A stretch of 57,054 bases of DNA from JAYFNU01 sp964460755 (GTDB taxonomy: Bacteria; Bacillota; Clostridia; Oscillospirales; Ruminococcaceae), in contig CAYWQL010000010.1 in the NCBI GenBank assembly GCA_964460755.1, positions 1-57,054 on the forward strand. The letters run 5' to 3'. The stretch's first letter is position 1. Every line of letters starts with the position of its first letter. Positions 17,521-26,655 of this stretch are shown one piece after another. The notes under the pieces are model-generated. The model did not search any database, was not told where the DNA came from, and was given only the letters and a program-made list of their open reading frames with translations. The position numbers and the translations under genes are program-made.

Positions 17521-18291
17521 ATGGGTAAAAAAATTGCGGTTTACAGTTCCTATTGGTCGAAGACTGCGACCGAGCTTTTTGTCGCGGGGGTCAACGAGCG
17601 GGCGAAGAAAGACGGCATAAACGTCGTAAACCTTCACGACCTCAACCCTGTTGAAGGGGCAAACGAGCTTGACGGAGTCATTATGTTTCTTGGCGGAGAC
17701 GTCGACATATTATCCCTTGAGCGTTTTGTCGCCTCTCTTCGCGCAAGCGATATTCCCTTCGTCACCTCGGGAGTTCAGTTTTCGTCCTTCGACTTTATCG
17801 GAGCGGACAGCTACGGCGGCATACGGGAGCTTACCGAATATCTTATAAGTGAGCTTGGGCTGAGCGAATTCAACTTTCTGACGGGTCCGTTTTACGACAA
17901 GGAAAATAAGGAAAAGCTCAACGCGTTCATCGACACCCTTATCGAGTACGAAATGAAGTTTGACCATACGAATATAATAAAGGGCAATAACAGCTACGAC
18001 GACGGTGTGGCTGTCGCAAACTGTTATCTGAACGGCGAGCTTCCCACTCCCGAAGCGGTCGTCTGCGCGTCGGACGAAATGGCAGCAGGGCTTCTTGACA
18101 CGATAAACACGCTCACCGTCACGGGCTTCGGAAACTTTTCCGAGCTTTCCGCCGACGACCTTGCGTTTTCTACGGCGTCCTTCCCCGCGCGAAGACTTGG
18201 CTGGCTTTGTGCCGACTACGTATTTAAAAAAGCTTCGGGTCTTTCGGTTGAGCCCACAGAACGCCTCAGCTGTGAGGTAATAATAAAGTAA
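17521..18291 (+). CDS. free-standing LacI/GalR-type ligand-sensor domain protein without a DNA-binding domain
   Basis: 256 aa resembling the sugar-sensing half of LacI-family regulators (periplasmic-binding-protein fold). Visible landmarks are the first strand KKIAVYSSYWS, the DGVIMFLGG strand, VTSGVQFSSFDFIGADSYGG in the middle, and PEAVVCASDEMAAGLL with VTGFGNF toward the end. There is no helix-turn-helix at the N-terminus and no signal peptide or lipobox, so it should be cytoplasmic and unable to bind DNA itself. AAGGTG precedes the ATG. It is divergent from the giant GGDEF/EAL protein. In Clostridia such sensor domains are also found fused to diguanylate cyclases, so a partner role is plausible but unproven. 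It could instead be a truncated regulator. Confidence 0.75.
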   Translation: MGKKIAVYSSYWSKTATELFVAGVNERAKKDGINVVNLHDLNPVEGANELDGVIMFLGGDVDILSLERFVASLRASDIPFVTSGVQFSSFDFIGADSYGGIRELTEYLISELGLSEFNFLTGPFYDKENKEKLNAFIDTLIEYEMKFDHTNIIKGNNSYDDGVAVANCYLNGELPTPEAVVCASDEMAAGLLDTINTLTVTGFGNFSELSADDLAFSTASFPARRLGWLCADYVFKKASGLSVEPTERLSCEVIIK

Positions 18292-18320
18292 GCCTTTTAA
18301 CAAACCTGCAAAAATTAAAA

Positions 18321-18347
18321 GCCCCTTGGCTTAACGCCAAGGGGCTT
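18321..18347. terminator. bidirectional terminator
   Basis: Perfect 10-bp stem GCCCCTTGGC / GCCAAGGGGC (18321-18330, 18336-18345) with loop TTAAC. It is flanked by AAAA before and TTCGTGTTTT after, between two convergent genes. Confidence 0.85.
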
Positions 18348-18367
18348 CGTGTTTTACAAGCTATTAA

Positions 18368-19350
18368 CTATTTCTTGGGTGCGGCAGGGGGAGCCTGCTG
18401 AGCCTGAAGCTGAGCCTGATATGCCGCCTGCTGAGCCTGCATTTGAGCCTGCATCTGAGCCTGCTGCTGCTGATATGCCTGCATCTGAGCCTGCATCTGA
18501 GCCTGCTTTCTCATAGCCTTTTCCATTTCAAGGTTAGCGTACTTCTGGGGGTTTACGCCGCTTTCGATTTCGTCATAGAATCCCGCGCTTACAAGACCGT
18601 AAACGAGCGGACAAATAATGCTGAAAATCAAGTTAATTATAACCAAAACAACCGAAAAGAAGCCGCCGATTGCAGGTATTAAACTAAGAAGTCCGAAAAC
18701 AATCGCCACCACGCAAAGGAAAGCTGCGGGAATAAGGTCAGCGCCAAACATTTTGCCCTTGAAGCCGTTTNNNNNNNNNNNNNNNNNNNNNNNNNNNNNN
18801 NNNNNNNNNNNNNNNNNNNNNNNNNNNNNNNNNNNNNNNNNNNNNNNNNNNNNNNNNNNNNNNNNNNNNNAAGGAAAGCTGCGGGAATAAGGTCAGCGCC
18901 AAACATTTTGCCCTTGAAGCCGTTTGTCTTGGCGATAGAAAGACGAAGAGCCTGTGTCGCGGAAACTTCCTTGTTTGTAGCAAGAATGTAGGGAGTGAAG
19001 CGATAGCTGTACATCTTGATAATTCCGAAAATCGGGCCGACAACAGGAATCATCGACCAAATAAGAATCCAAAGAGCCATCCAAGCCATACCGCCCGCAA
19101 CACGTCCAAAGTCCTTAAAGCCCATAAAGAGCTCATCGGAATTGAAATCCTGACCGCGATAGCCGGCAAGATAAATCATCGCCATACCGACCGAGATAAC
19201 GAACGACGCCGCAAGACCTACGATAGGAAGTCCAAAGCAGAGAACGCACGCAAGATAGGTGATAAGCGAAGCAAGAAGAGACATACCCCAAAGCTTAAAG
19301 GGCTTTTGTCCAAGAACATCAAGAACCTTAGAATAGATATACTTTACCAA
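18368..19350 (-). CDS. DUF975-like multi-pass membrane protein with a Gln/Met/Ala-rich tail, split by an assembly gap
   Basis: The gene reads through the N run if the duplicated 55 nt on each side are merged, giving one protein of about 275 aa. The N-terminal part (from 19350) and the C-terminal part (to 18368) overlap at KGKMFGADLIPAAFL in the same frame once merged. Four to six hydrophobic segments and the pattern IIKMYSYRFTPYILATNKEVSA-like (short form: YSYRFTPYILA) resemble DUF975 membrane proteins. The last 50 residues are low complexity (repeated QAQMQAQ, then QAPPAAPKK). TTG 19350 is taken as start because GGAGG (19360-19364) is 9 nt upstream. Function unknown. It is monocistronic. Confidence 0.8.
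18771..18870. other. assembly gap of 100 N
   Basis: Exactly 100 N. The 55 nt before the gap (18716-18770) are identical to the 55 nt after it (18871-18925), so the contigs abut with an overlap and no sequence is missing. Confidence 0.97.
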
Positions 19351-19429
19351 AGAACTGTACCTCCAAATAAAATATTGTGTAAGTTTAATTTAACGTAAAA
19401 AGCGACAAATGTCAACATATTATGACATT

Positions 19430-22400
19430 TTACACTTCAATCGTGCCCTCAAAATCCTTTTGGGCGTCTCCTGTCATCGTAAGACCGTCCTCACGGCGGT
19501 TAATCACAAGATTTCCGCCTCTCATATGTATTACTATATCGGAGCACATATCGCATATGCCTTGTTCTATCGCCGCCGACGCCACCGCGCACGCGCCCGT
19601 TCCGCACGCCCACGTTTCACCGATACCACGCTCGTAAAACCGTACCTTTATGTTCGCCTTATCGATTACGCGCGCAAAGGATATGTTCGCACGATTTTTA
19701 AAGATAGGCGCGTTTTCAAGAAGCGGACCGTATTTTTCGAGGTCAAGCGCGTCAACGTCGTCCGTAAAGATAACGCAATGGGGGTTGCCCATCGAAAGAC
19801 AGGTTATTTTGAAGGTCTTGTCGAGAACCCTATAAGGTTCCTCGACAACCTTTTCTTTGCCGTTAAGGTCTACTGGAACATTTTTCGCCAAAAAGTCGGG
19901 CGCGCCCATTTCGGTTGAAACCGAGAAAGCCTTGTCGTCGCGCACAAATACGCTGACGCTCTTTATTCCCGCGTCGGTATCGACAGTAAAGCTTTCCTTT
20001 TTCACTCTGCCGCTGTCATAAAGGTATTTTGAAACGCAGCGAAGGGCGTTGCCGGCAATTTCGCCGAGAGTTCCGTCTGCGTTGTACATTACCATTTTTG
20101 CGTCCGCCTTTTTTGACGGCATAATAAGAACAATTCCGTCGCCGCCTATTCCCTTTCGTCTGCTCGAAATCGCGACCGAAAGGGAGGAGGGATGCTCAAC
20201 CGTCTGTTCGAAGCAATCAAAATAAATATAGTCGTTTCCGCTTGCCCTCATTTTTATAAACGAAAGCTTCTTTTTCTCCCGCGGAAGGTCGCCGATTGTG
20301 AACAGCTCGATAACCTTACAGCTGTATCCGCTTTTTATAACCTCGACTATCGCGTTGGCGGTGTCTATGCTCGAAAGGCAGGCAATATGACATTCAACCG
20401 CCTTTCGCCGCAGCATAACCGTTTCGGCGTCGGGAAGCTGACCCTTTTCACAGGTCGCGATAACGTAGTTAACCTTCCCGCTTTCGAGAAGCGAGAAAAT
20501 TTCCTTTCGCTCGTTCTTCCCGCCCTTAATCGTCTGAACGTCTATCTCGGCTTCATTCAAAAGCTTCGCCGCGTCGCTCGGCGCATAGATGGTAAAGCCA
20601 AGCGTCTTCATTTCACGAACGGTCGAAATAACCTCGCGGCTGTCCCGCTTGTACATTGAAACAAACACGCCGCCCGTTGAGGTTATCTTATAGTTCGCCG
20701 CGACAAGTCCCTTATAAAGTGCCTCCTCGACGGTGCGTCCGACGCCCAGTACCTCGCCTGTTGATTTCATTTCGGGCCCTAAGTGACTGTCGACCCCTTT
20801 AAGCTTCTCGAACGAGAATACGGGAACCTTTGCCGCGAACAAAATCGACTGCCTGTAAAGCCCCGTTCCGAAGCCCATATCCTTGAGCTTTTCACCGAGC
20901 ATAGCCCGCGTCGCGATTTTTGCAATAGGCAACCCCGTCACCTTGCTTATGTATGGTATTGTCCTCGACGCGCGAGGGTTAGCCTCGATGACGAAAACCC
21001 TGTTGTTGTGTATAACGTACTGAATATTGATTAAGCCCCTTGTGCCGAGCTTGACGGCGAGCTTTTTGGTGCAATCGACAAGCTTAGCCGTAACGGGACC
21101 GTTCAAATTCCACGCCGGATAAACGGCGATTGAGTCGCCCGAATGAACCCCCGCCCGCTCGATATGCTCCATTATTCCCGGTATTAAAATATCCTTGCCG
21201 TCGCATATCGCGTCGACCTCGACCTCGGTGCCCGAAAGGTACTTGTCGACAAGAATGGTGTTGTCCTCGCTTGAAGCGAGAATGATGTCCATATATTCGT
21301 TGATGTCGTCGTCGGAAAAGGCGATTATCATATTCTTTCCGCCGAGAACGTAGGACGGACGCACAAGCACGGGATAGCCAAGAACATTCGCCGCGCTCAA
21401 CGCCTGCGTCTTTGTCGCGACTATTTTTCCCTCAGGACGTTCGATGCCAAGCTCGCTCAATATGGCGTCGAACTTTTCCCTGTCCTCCGCCGCGTCGATA
21501 GCGTCCGCGCTCGTTCCAAGTATCTTTACGCCGTTCTTTTTAAGCGTTTTAGTAAGATTAATCGCCGTCTGTCCGCCGAAGGCAACGACCGCGCCAAAGG
21601 GCTTTTCCACCGTCAGAATATCCATAACGTCCTCGGCATACAGCGGCTCGAAATAAAGCCTGTCCGACGTGTCAAAATCGGTGGAAACCGTCTCGGGGTT
21701 GTTGTTGACCATAACAACCTCATAGCCGAGCTCCTTTAGCGTCCACACACAATGCACCGACGTGTAATCGAACTCTATTCCCTGCCCTATTCTTATCGGG
21801 CCGCTTCCGAATACGACGACGGTTTTTTTCTTGCTTTTTTTAGCCTTTATGAAATCTTCCGCTTCGTTTTCTTCCCCATAGCTTGAATAAAAATATGGTG
21901 TGCTCGCCTCAAACTCGGCGGCGCAGGTGTCGACCATTTTGTATGAAGCGGGAATATGCTTTTTAACCTTCTGCTTTGAAAAAGCTTCGATTGTCCTGTC
22001 GGTAAAGCCGTTTTTCTTCGCTTCAATATAGAGCTCGTCCGAAAGCTTTTCGGTCTGCAAACGACCCTCGAGCGCGATTATATTTTGAAGCTTATACAAA
22101 AACCACTCGTCAATCATAGTGATTGCGTGAACTTCGTCGACCGAAAAGCCGCGAAGCAGCGCCTCATAAACGACAAAAATTCGCTCGTCTGTAACGGTGT
22201 TGAGCATACCCTTTATCTCGCCGTCAGCAAGTGCTTTCAACGATTTAAGATTGAGGGTTTCCTGCTTAATCTCCGCGCCGCGAACCGCCTTTAAAAGAGC
22301 GTTTTCAAAGGTCGTGCCGATTGACATAACCTCGCCCGTCGCCTTCATCTGTGTGCCGAGCGTCCTGTTGGCGCCGACGAATTTGTCAAAGGGCCATTTT

Positions 22401-23473
22401 GGAAACTTTACGACGATATAGTCTATCGACGGCTCGAAAAACGCCGTCGTTTTTTTGGTTATGGCATTTTGTATTTCGTTGAGATTAAGCCCGACGGCGA
22501 TTTGCGCGGCGACCTTCGCAATGGGATATCCCGTCGCCTTGGACGCGAGCGCCGACGAGCGAGAAACTCGGGGATTAACCTCGATTACCGCATAGTCCAT
22601 ACTTTCGGGATTGAGCGCAAACTGCACGTTGCAGCCGCCGTTAACCTTGAGCTTTTTGATTATTTTAAGCGCCGCCGTGCGGAGCATTTGATATTCGGTG
22701 TTGGATAAAGTGACGGCCGGGGCAACGACTATCGAGTCGCCCGTATGCACGCCGACAGGGTCGAGGTTTTCCATCGAACAAATTGCGATGGCGTTGCCCG
22801 CCTGGTCGCGCATAACCTCAAATTCTATTTCCTTCCACCCGCTTATGCACTTCTCGACGAGTACCTGGGTTATAGGCGACTCGTCAAGTCCCGCCTTGGC
22901 GATTTCCTTAAGCTCGGTTTCATTTTTAGCTATTCCGCCGCCCGAGCCGCCAAGAGTAAACGCGGGGCGAACAATAACGGGATAGCCTATAACCTCCGCG
23001 AGCTTGAGCGCCGCGGGAAGGTCGGTCACGATATCCGACGGGATAATCGGCTGGTCTATGCTCTCCATCGTTTCTTTAAAAAGAAGTCTGTCCTCGGCGT
23101 TGTCGATAGTTTCAAGCGACGCGCCCAAAAGACGAACTCCCCTGCTTTCAAGGTATCCGTCCGACGCCAACTGCATTGAAAGGGTAAGCCCCATTTGACC
23201 GCCAATCGTCGAAATAAGTCCGTCGGGCTTTTCCGCTTCTATTATCCTCTTTAACACGTCAAGGTTAAGCGGCTCGATATAAATTCTGTCGGCGACGGCG
23301 GAATCGGTCATTATCGTGGCGGGGTTGGGGTTGACGAGGACAACCGAAAGCCCGAGGTCTTTTAATACCTTGCAGGCCTGCGTGCCCGCATAGTCGAACT
23401 CCGCCGCCTGACCGATAATAATCGGTCCTGAACCGATTAGCATAACTTTTTTCAGGTCTTTATTTAACGGCAT
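19430..23473 (-). CDS. carB: carbamoyl-phosphate synthase large subunit fused to a diaminopimelate-epimerase-like domain
   Basis: 1347 aa. Residues 1 to about 1069 are a complete CarB: two ATP-grasp halves, each opening with a nucleotide loop (VMLIGSGPIIIGQAAEFDYAG near 9; VVFGSGPIRIGQGIEFDYTS near 556, shown in part), ending in the MGS-like allosteric domain. It makes carbamoyl phosphate from ammonia delivered by CarA. Residues 1070-1347 are a full-length DapF fold: IKMRASGNDYIYFD, RRKGIGGDG, MGNPHC, and ERGIGETWACGTGA with the second catalytic Cys (1290). The first catalytic Cys is replaced: the usual MCGNG reads IAGNA (Ala1140, codon GCC). The frame is open throughout. The ATG overlaps carA by 14 nt and follows GGAGG. 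The CarB role is confident; epimerase activity is doubtful. Confidence 0.95.
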   Translation of the reverse strand: MPLNKDLKKVMLIGSGPIIIGQAAEFDYAGTQACKVLKDLGLSVVLVNPNPATIMTDSAVADRIYIEPLNLDVLKRIIEAEKPDGLISTIGGQMGLTLSMQLASDGYLESRGVRLLGASLETIDNAEDRLLFKETMESIDQPIIPSDIVTDLPAALKLAEVIGYPVIVRPAFTLGGSGGGIAKNETELKEIAKAGLDESPITQVLVEKCISGWKEIEFEVMRDQAGNAIAICSMENLDPVGVHTGDSIVVAPAVTLSNTEYQMLRTAALKIIKKLKVNGGCNVQFALNPESMDYAVIEVNPRVSRSSALASKATGYPIAKVAAQIAVGLNLNEIQNAITKKTTAFFEPSIDYIVVKFPKWPFDKFVGANRTLGTQMKATGEVMSIGTTFENALLKAVRGAEIKQETLNLKSLKALADGEIKGMLNTVTDERIFVVYEALLRGFSVDEVHAITMIDEWFLYKLQNIIALEGRLQTEKLSDELYIEAKKNGFTDRTIEAFSKQKVKKHIPASYKMVDTCAAEFEASTPYFYSSYGEENEAEDFIKAKKSKKKTVVVFGSGPIRIGQGIEFDYTSVHCVWTLKELGYEVVMVNNNPETVSTDFDTSDRLYFEPLYAEDVMDILTVEKPFGAVVAFGGQTAINLTKTLKKNGVKILGTSADAIDAAEDREKFDAILSELGIERPEGKIVATKTQALSAANVLGYPVLVRPSYVLGGKNMIIAFSDDDINEYMDIILASSEDNTILVDKYLSGTEVEVDAICDGKDILIPGIMEHIERAGVHSGDSIAVYPAWNLNGPVTAKLVDCTKKLAVKLGTRGLINIQYVIHNNRVFVIEANPRASRTIPYISKVTGLPIAKIATRAMLGEKLKDMGFGTGLYRQSILFAAKVPVFSFEKLKGVDSHLGPEMKSTGEVLGVGRTVEEALYKGLVAANYKITSTGGVFVSMYKRDSREVISTVREMKTLGFTIYAPSDAAKLLNEAEIDVQTIKGGKNERKEIFSLLESGKVNYVIATCEKGQLPDAETVMLRRKAVECHIACLSSIDTANAIVEVIKSGYSCKVIELFTIGDLPREKKKLSFIKMRASGNDYIYFDCFEQTVEHPSSLSVAISSRRKGIGGDGIVLIMPSKKADAKMVMYNADGTLGEIAGNALRCVSKYLYDSGRVKKESFTVDTDAGIKSVSVFVRDDKAFSVSTEMGAPDFLAKNVPVDLNGKEKVVEEPYRVLDKTFKITCLSMGNPHCVIFTDDVDALDLEKYGPLLENAPIFKNRANISFARVIDKANIKVRFYERGIGETWACGTGACAVASAAIEQGICDMCSDIVIHMRGGNLVINRREDGLTMTGDAQKDFEGTIEV

Positions 23474-24545
23474 TCGTCTTTTCCTCCATCATTTCAATAA
23501 GCCTTCCGAATAAAAATTCGGTATCAAGCGGCCCGCCGTGAGCCTCGGGGTGAAACTGAACTGAAAAAGCGGGCAATTTAAGATATTCTATGCCCTCGTT
23601 CGTGCCGTCGTTGAGATTAACAAAGCTTTGCTTCGAGTTTTTCGGAAGAACCGAAACCGCATAGCCGTGATTTTGGCTCGTAATAAAAAGCGCTCCGTTG
23701 TCAATTTCCGTAACCGGTATGTTTGCACCGCGGTGACCGTACTTTAGCTTTTCGGTCTTGCCGCCCATGGCGAGCGCCAAAAGCTGATGTCCAAGGCAAA
23801 TGCCAAGGGTCGGAACGCCGCTTTTTACAACTGCGGCAACATTTTCGATTATGTCGGTATAAACGGCGGGGTCTCCCGGCCCGTTTGAAAGAAGAACGCC
23901 GTCGGGCTTGAGCGAAAGAATCTCCTTTGCGGAGCTTGCCGCGGGCATAACGCAAACGCGACAACCGCGGCAAACAAGCTCGTTGAGCATAGCGTCCTTG
24001 TGTCCGAAATCCCAAAGCACAACCGTGTTCTTGCCGTTTTCGTTAACAACATAGGGTGCTTTCGCGCTGACCGCATAGACGCTGCTTGCAAGCGAGCGCT
24101 TTTTGAGCCCGTCGCAAAAAGCCTTTAGGTTCTTCGGCTCCTCGCTCACTATCGACGCATTCATAACGCCGCATTCGCGAATCAGCTTGGTAATTTCGCG
24201 GGTGTCAACCCCTTTTAAGCCGACGACGCCGTTCTTTTGAAGGAAGTCGTCGAGAGTTCCTTCACAGCGGAAGTTGGAAGGATTGTCGCATAAATCGTTT
24301 ACGATATAACCCGTAAGCGCGGGCTTTTCGCTCTCAAAATCGGCGGGAATTATGCCGTAGTTGCCCATAATCGGGAATGTCTGGAGGACGATTTGACCGT
24401 GATAGCTCGGGTCGGTCAGCGTTTCGATATAGCCGACCATGGCGGTTGTAAAAACAAGCTCGGCGGAAATTTCGCCCTGCGCGCCGAACCTCTCGCCCTT
24501 AAAAACCCTTTCGTTTTGCAAAACAAGATATGCGTAATCTTTCAT
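23460..24545 (-). CDS. carA: carbamoyl-phosphate synthase small subunit (glutamine amidotransferase)
   Basis: Hydrolyses glutamine and passes ammonia to CarB. 361 aa from ATG 24545. The N-terminal CarA domain (YLVLQNERVFKG) is followed by a class I amidotransferase domain with the nucleophile Cys in GICLGHQ and the His-Glu pair in PEAHGGP. I preferred ATG 24545 to a TTG at 24569, since family members begin just before this point and the TTG would lie inside argF. The ribosome site is weak (AGAAAG), consistent with coupling to argF 16 nt upstream. It overlaps carB. Confidence 0.95.
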   Translation of the reverse strand: MKDYAYLVLQNERVFKGERFGAQGEISAELVFTTAMVGYIETLTDPSYHGQIVLQTFPIMGNYGIIPADFESEKPALTGYIVNDLCDNPSNFRCEGTLDDFLQKNGVVGLKGVDTREITKLIRECGVMNASIVSEEPKNLKAFCDGLKKRSLASSVYAVSAKAPYVVNENGKNTVVLWDFGHKDAMLNELVCRGCRVCVMPAASSAKEILSLKPDGVLLSNGPGDPAVYTDIIENVAAVVKSGVPTLGICLGHQLLALAMGGKTEKLKYGHRGANIPVTEIDNGALFITSQNHGYAVSVLPKNSKQSFVNLNDGTNEGIEYLKLPAFSVQFHPEAHGGPLDTEFLFGRLIEMMEEKTNAVK

Positions 24546-24561
24546 AATTCTTTTTCGCTTT

Positions 24562-25464
24562 CTAACCAAGTAATTTTACGAGAACCGCCTTTTGTGCGTG
24601 AAGTCTGTTTTCCGCCTCGTCAAAGATTTCCTCTGCGTGCTCCTCAAAAACCTTTTCGGTTATCTCCTCGCCCCTATGGGCGGGAAGACAATGCTGTACC
24701 ATACAGCCCTTATTCGTAAGCGACATAATTTCATCGTCGATAAGATATCCCTTGAAGTCGAGCTCGCGCTGTTTTTTTTCTTCCTCCTGCCCCATGGAAA
24801 CCCATACGTCCGTAATAATGACGTCGGCGTTTTTCGCCGCCTGCTTCGGGTCGTCGGTAAGGGTAAAGCGACCGGATTTTTCGGCGAAATCGAGCACCGC
24901 TTTATCCGGCGTGTGGTTCTTCGGACAAGCGACGGCAACCGTCATACCCGTCTTTATTCCGCCGACGATAAGAGAGTTCGCCATATTAATTCCGTCGCCG
25001 ATAAAGCACATTTTAAGCCCCTCAAGCTTGCCCTTGTGCTCGCGTATCGTCATAAGGTCGGCAAGCACCTGACAGGGATGAAAGAGGTCGGTAAGCCCGT
25101 TTATAACGGGGACGCTTCCATATTCGGCAAGGGCTTCGACCTCGGACTGCTCAAACGTCCTTATCATTATTCCGTCAACGTAACGGGACAGCACCCGCGC
25201 GGTATCCTGTATGGGCTCTCCGCGTCCAAGCTGGCTGTCCTTGCTGCTTATAAATATCGCCTGACCGCCAAGCTGATACATTCCCGTTTCAAAGGAAACG
25301 CGGGTTCTCGTTGAGGATTTTGAAAAAATCATAGCAAGCGTTTTGCCCTTTAAAATGTGGTGCTCCTTGCCCGCCTTGTTTTCGGCTTTGAGCTTATCCG
25401 CGAGGTCGAGCGTCGAGTTTATATCCTCGCTCGTCCAATCTAAAAGCTTAAGTAAATGTTTCAT
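24562..25464 (-). CDS. argF: ornithine carbamoyltransferase
   Basis: Joins carbamoyl phosphate and ornithine to citrulline, sixth step of arginine synthesis. 300 aa, normal length. Carbamoyl-phosphate loop SSTRTR at 50-55, HPCQ at 129-132, and the ornithine-side HCLPAHRG motif near 265 are all intact. GGAGA precedes the ATG. It is placed directly before carAB, so substrate supply and use are co-transcribed. Confidence 0.96.
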   Translation of the reverse strand: MKHLLKLLDWTSEDINSTLDLADKLKAENKAGKEHHILKGKTLAMIFSKSSTRTRVSFETGMYQLGGQAIFISSKDSQLGRGEPIQDTARVLSRYVDGIMIRTFEQSEVEALAEYGSVPVINGLTDLFHPCQVLADLMTIREHKGKLEGLKMCFIGDGINMANSLIVGGIKTGMTVAVACPKNHTPDKAVLDFAEKSGRFTLTDDPKQAAKNADVIITDVWVSMGQEEEKKQRELDFKGYLIDDEIMSLTNKGCMVQHCLPAHRGEEITEKVFEEHAEEIFDEAENRLHAQKAVLVKLLG

Positions 25465-25477
25465 ATTGTTTTCTCCG

Positions 25478-26653
25478 TTAAAATGAATTTAATGTGGTTT
25501 CCAGAGCCGCAAGCCCTTCGTCAATTTCGCCGCAGCTTATAGAAAGCGGGGGAAGCAGGCGAAGCTTTGTTTTCGCCGTAAGAAGTATTACGCCGTTTTT
25601 AAGTCCCTCGCTCACGACCTGTTTTGCCTCGACGCCGTCGAGCGAAACGCCTATCATCATTCCAAGCCCCGATATTTCCTTGACGCGGGGCATTTTCGAT
25701 ATCTTATTCCTTATGTAGTCGCCCTTTTTTCTGACCTCGGAAAGAAATTTCTCATCAAGCTTTTTCAACACCGTATTCGCGCCCGCGCAAACGGCGGGAT
25801 TGCCTCCAAAGGTCGTCGCGTGGTCGCCGAAGACAAGGACGCTTTCGGTTGAGCTGTTGAACAAAACGCCTCCAAGCGGAAGCCCTCCGCCTATACCCTT
25901 TGCGAAGGTAACGAGGTCAGGTTCAACGCCGTACTGCTCATACGCAAAAAGAGTTCCCGTTCTTCCAACTCCCGTTTGAACCTCGTCGACAATAAGAAGA
26001 ATATCCTTTTGCTTGCACGCCCTCGCGACCGCCGTAACATATTCCTTCGACAACGGCAAAACGCCGCCCTCGCCCTGAACCATTTCAAGCATAACCGCGG
26101 CAACGTCGTCCGTAAGCTTGGACAGCGTATCGTCTATGTCGTTCGCCTTCGCAAAAACAAAGCCGTCGGTAAAGGGAAAAAAGAAGTTGTGAAAAACGTC
26201 CTGCCCCGTTGCGGAAAGGGTCGTTATGGTCCTTCCGTGAAAAGAGTTTTCAAGGGTAACGATTGTGCTTCGCCCCTCGCCGTATTTCATAAAGCTGTAT
26301 TTTCTCGCCGTCTTGATTGCGCCCTCGTTCGCCTCCGCGCCGCTGTTAGCGAAAAAAGCCTTCGACATTCCCGTTCGCTCGCAAAGGGTCTTGGCAAGCA
26401 AAACCTGCGGTTCGGTATAATACAGGTTGGACGTATGCTGAAGCGCGGCGAGCTGTTCGCTTACCGCCTTGACATAATCGTCATCGCAAAAGCCAAGGGA
26501 ATTTACGCCGATTCCGCTTGTGAAATCAATATATTTTCTACCGTCGAAATCAACCGCCGTCGCCCCCTTGCCGCTTTTCAGCGCAACCGGAAAACGAGCG
26601 TAGGTGTTGACGATATATTTCGTGTCATTTTCTTTAATTTCGTTAAAAGTCAT
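25478..26653 (-). CDS. argD: acetylornithine aminotransferase
   Basis: PLP-dependent class III aminotransferase, 391 aa, converting N-acetylglutamate semialdehyde to N-acetylornithine. Cofactor motifs seen: NSGAEANEGAIKTAR near 102, DEVQTGVGRTG near 216, and the Schiff-base Lys in TFAKGIGGGLPLGG near 246. AGGAG lies 7 nt before the ATG and only 2 nt separate it from argB. Some ArgD enzymes also act in lysine synthesis; that cannot be decided here. Confidence 0.95.
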   Translation of the reverse strand: MTFNEIKENDTKYIVNTYARFPVALKSGKGATAVDFDGRKYIDFTSGIGVNSLGFCDDDYVKAVSEQLAALQHTSNLYYTEPQVLLAKTLCERTGMSKAFFANSGAEANEGAIKTARKYSFMKYGEGRSTIVTLENSFHGRTITTLSATGQDVFHNFFFPFTDGFVFAKANDIDDTLSKLTDDVAAVMLEMVQGEGGVLPLSKEYVTAVARACKQKDILLIVDEVQTGVGRTGTLFAYEQYGVEPDLVTFAKGIGGGLPLGGVLFNSSTESVLVFGDHATTFGGNPAVCAGANTVLKKLDEKFLSEVRKKGDYIRNKISKMPRVKEISGLGMMIGVSLDGVEAKQVVSEGLKNGVILLTAKTKLRLLPPLSISCGEIDEGLAALETTLNSF

Positions 26654-26655
26654 AA

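Noticed and set aside
18380..18520. Short tandem DNA words (TGAGCCTGC) that might be read as CRISPR-like repeats
   Set aside because: They are in frame within a coding region for a Gln/Met/Ala tail, with no spacers and no cas genes.
18716..18925. Apparent 55-nt direct repeat around the N run
   Set aside because: Best explained as contig overlap of k-mer length, not a biological duplication or an insertion target site.
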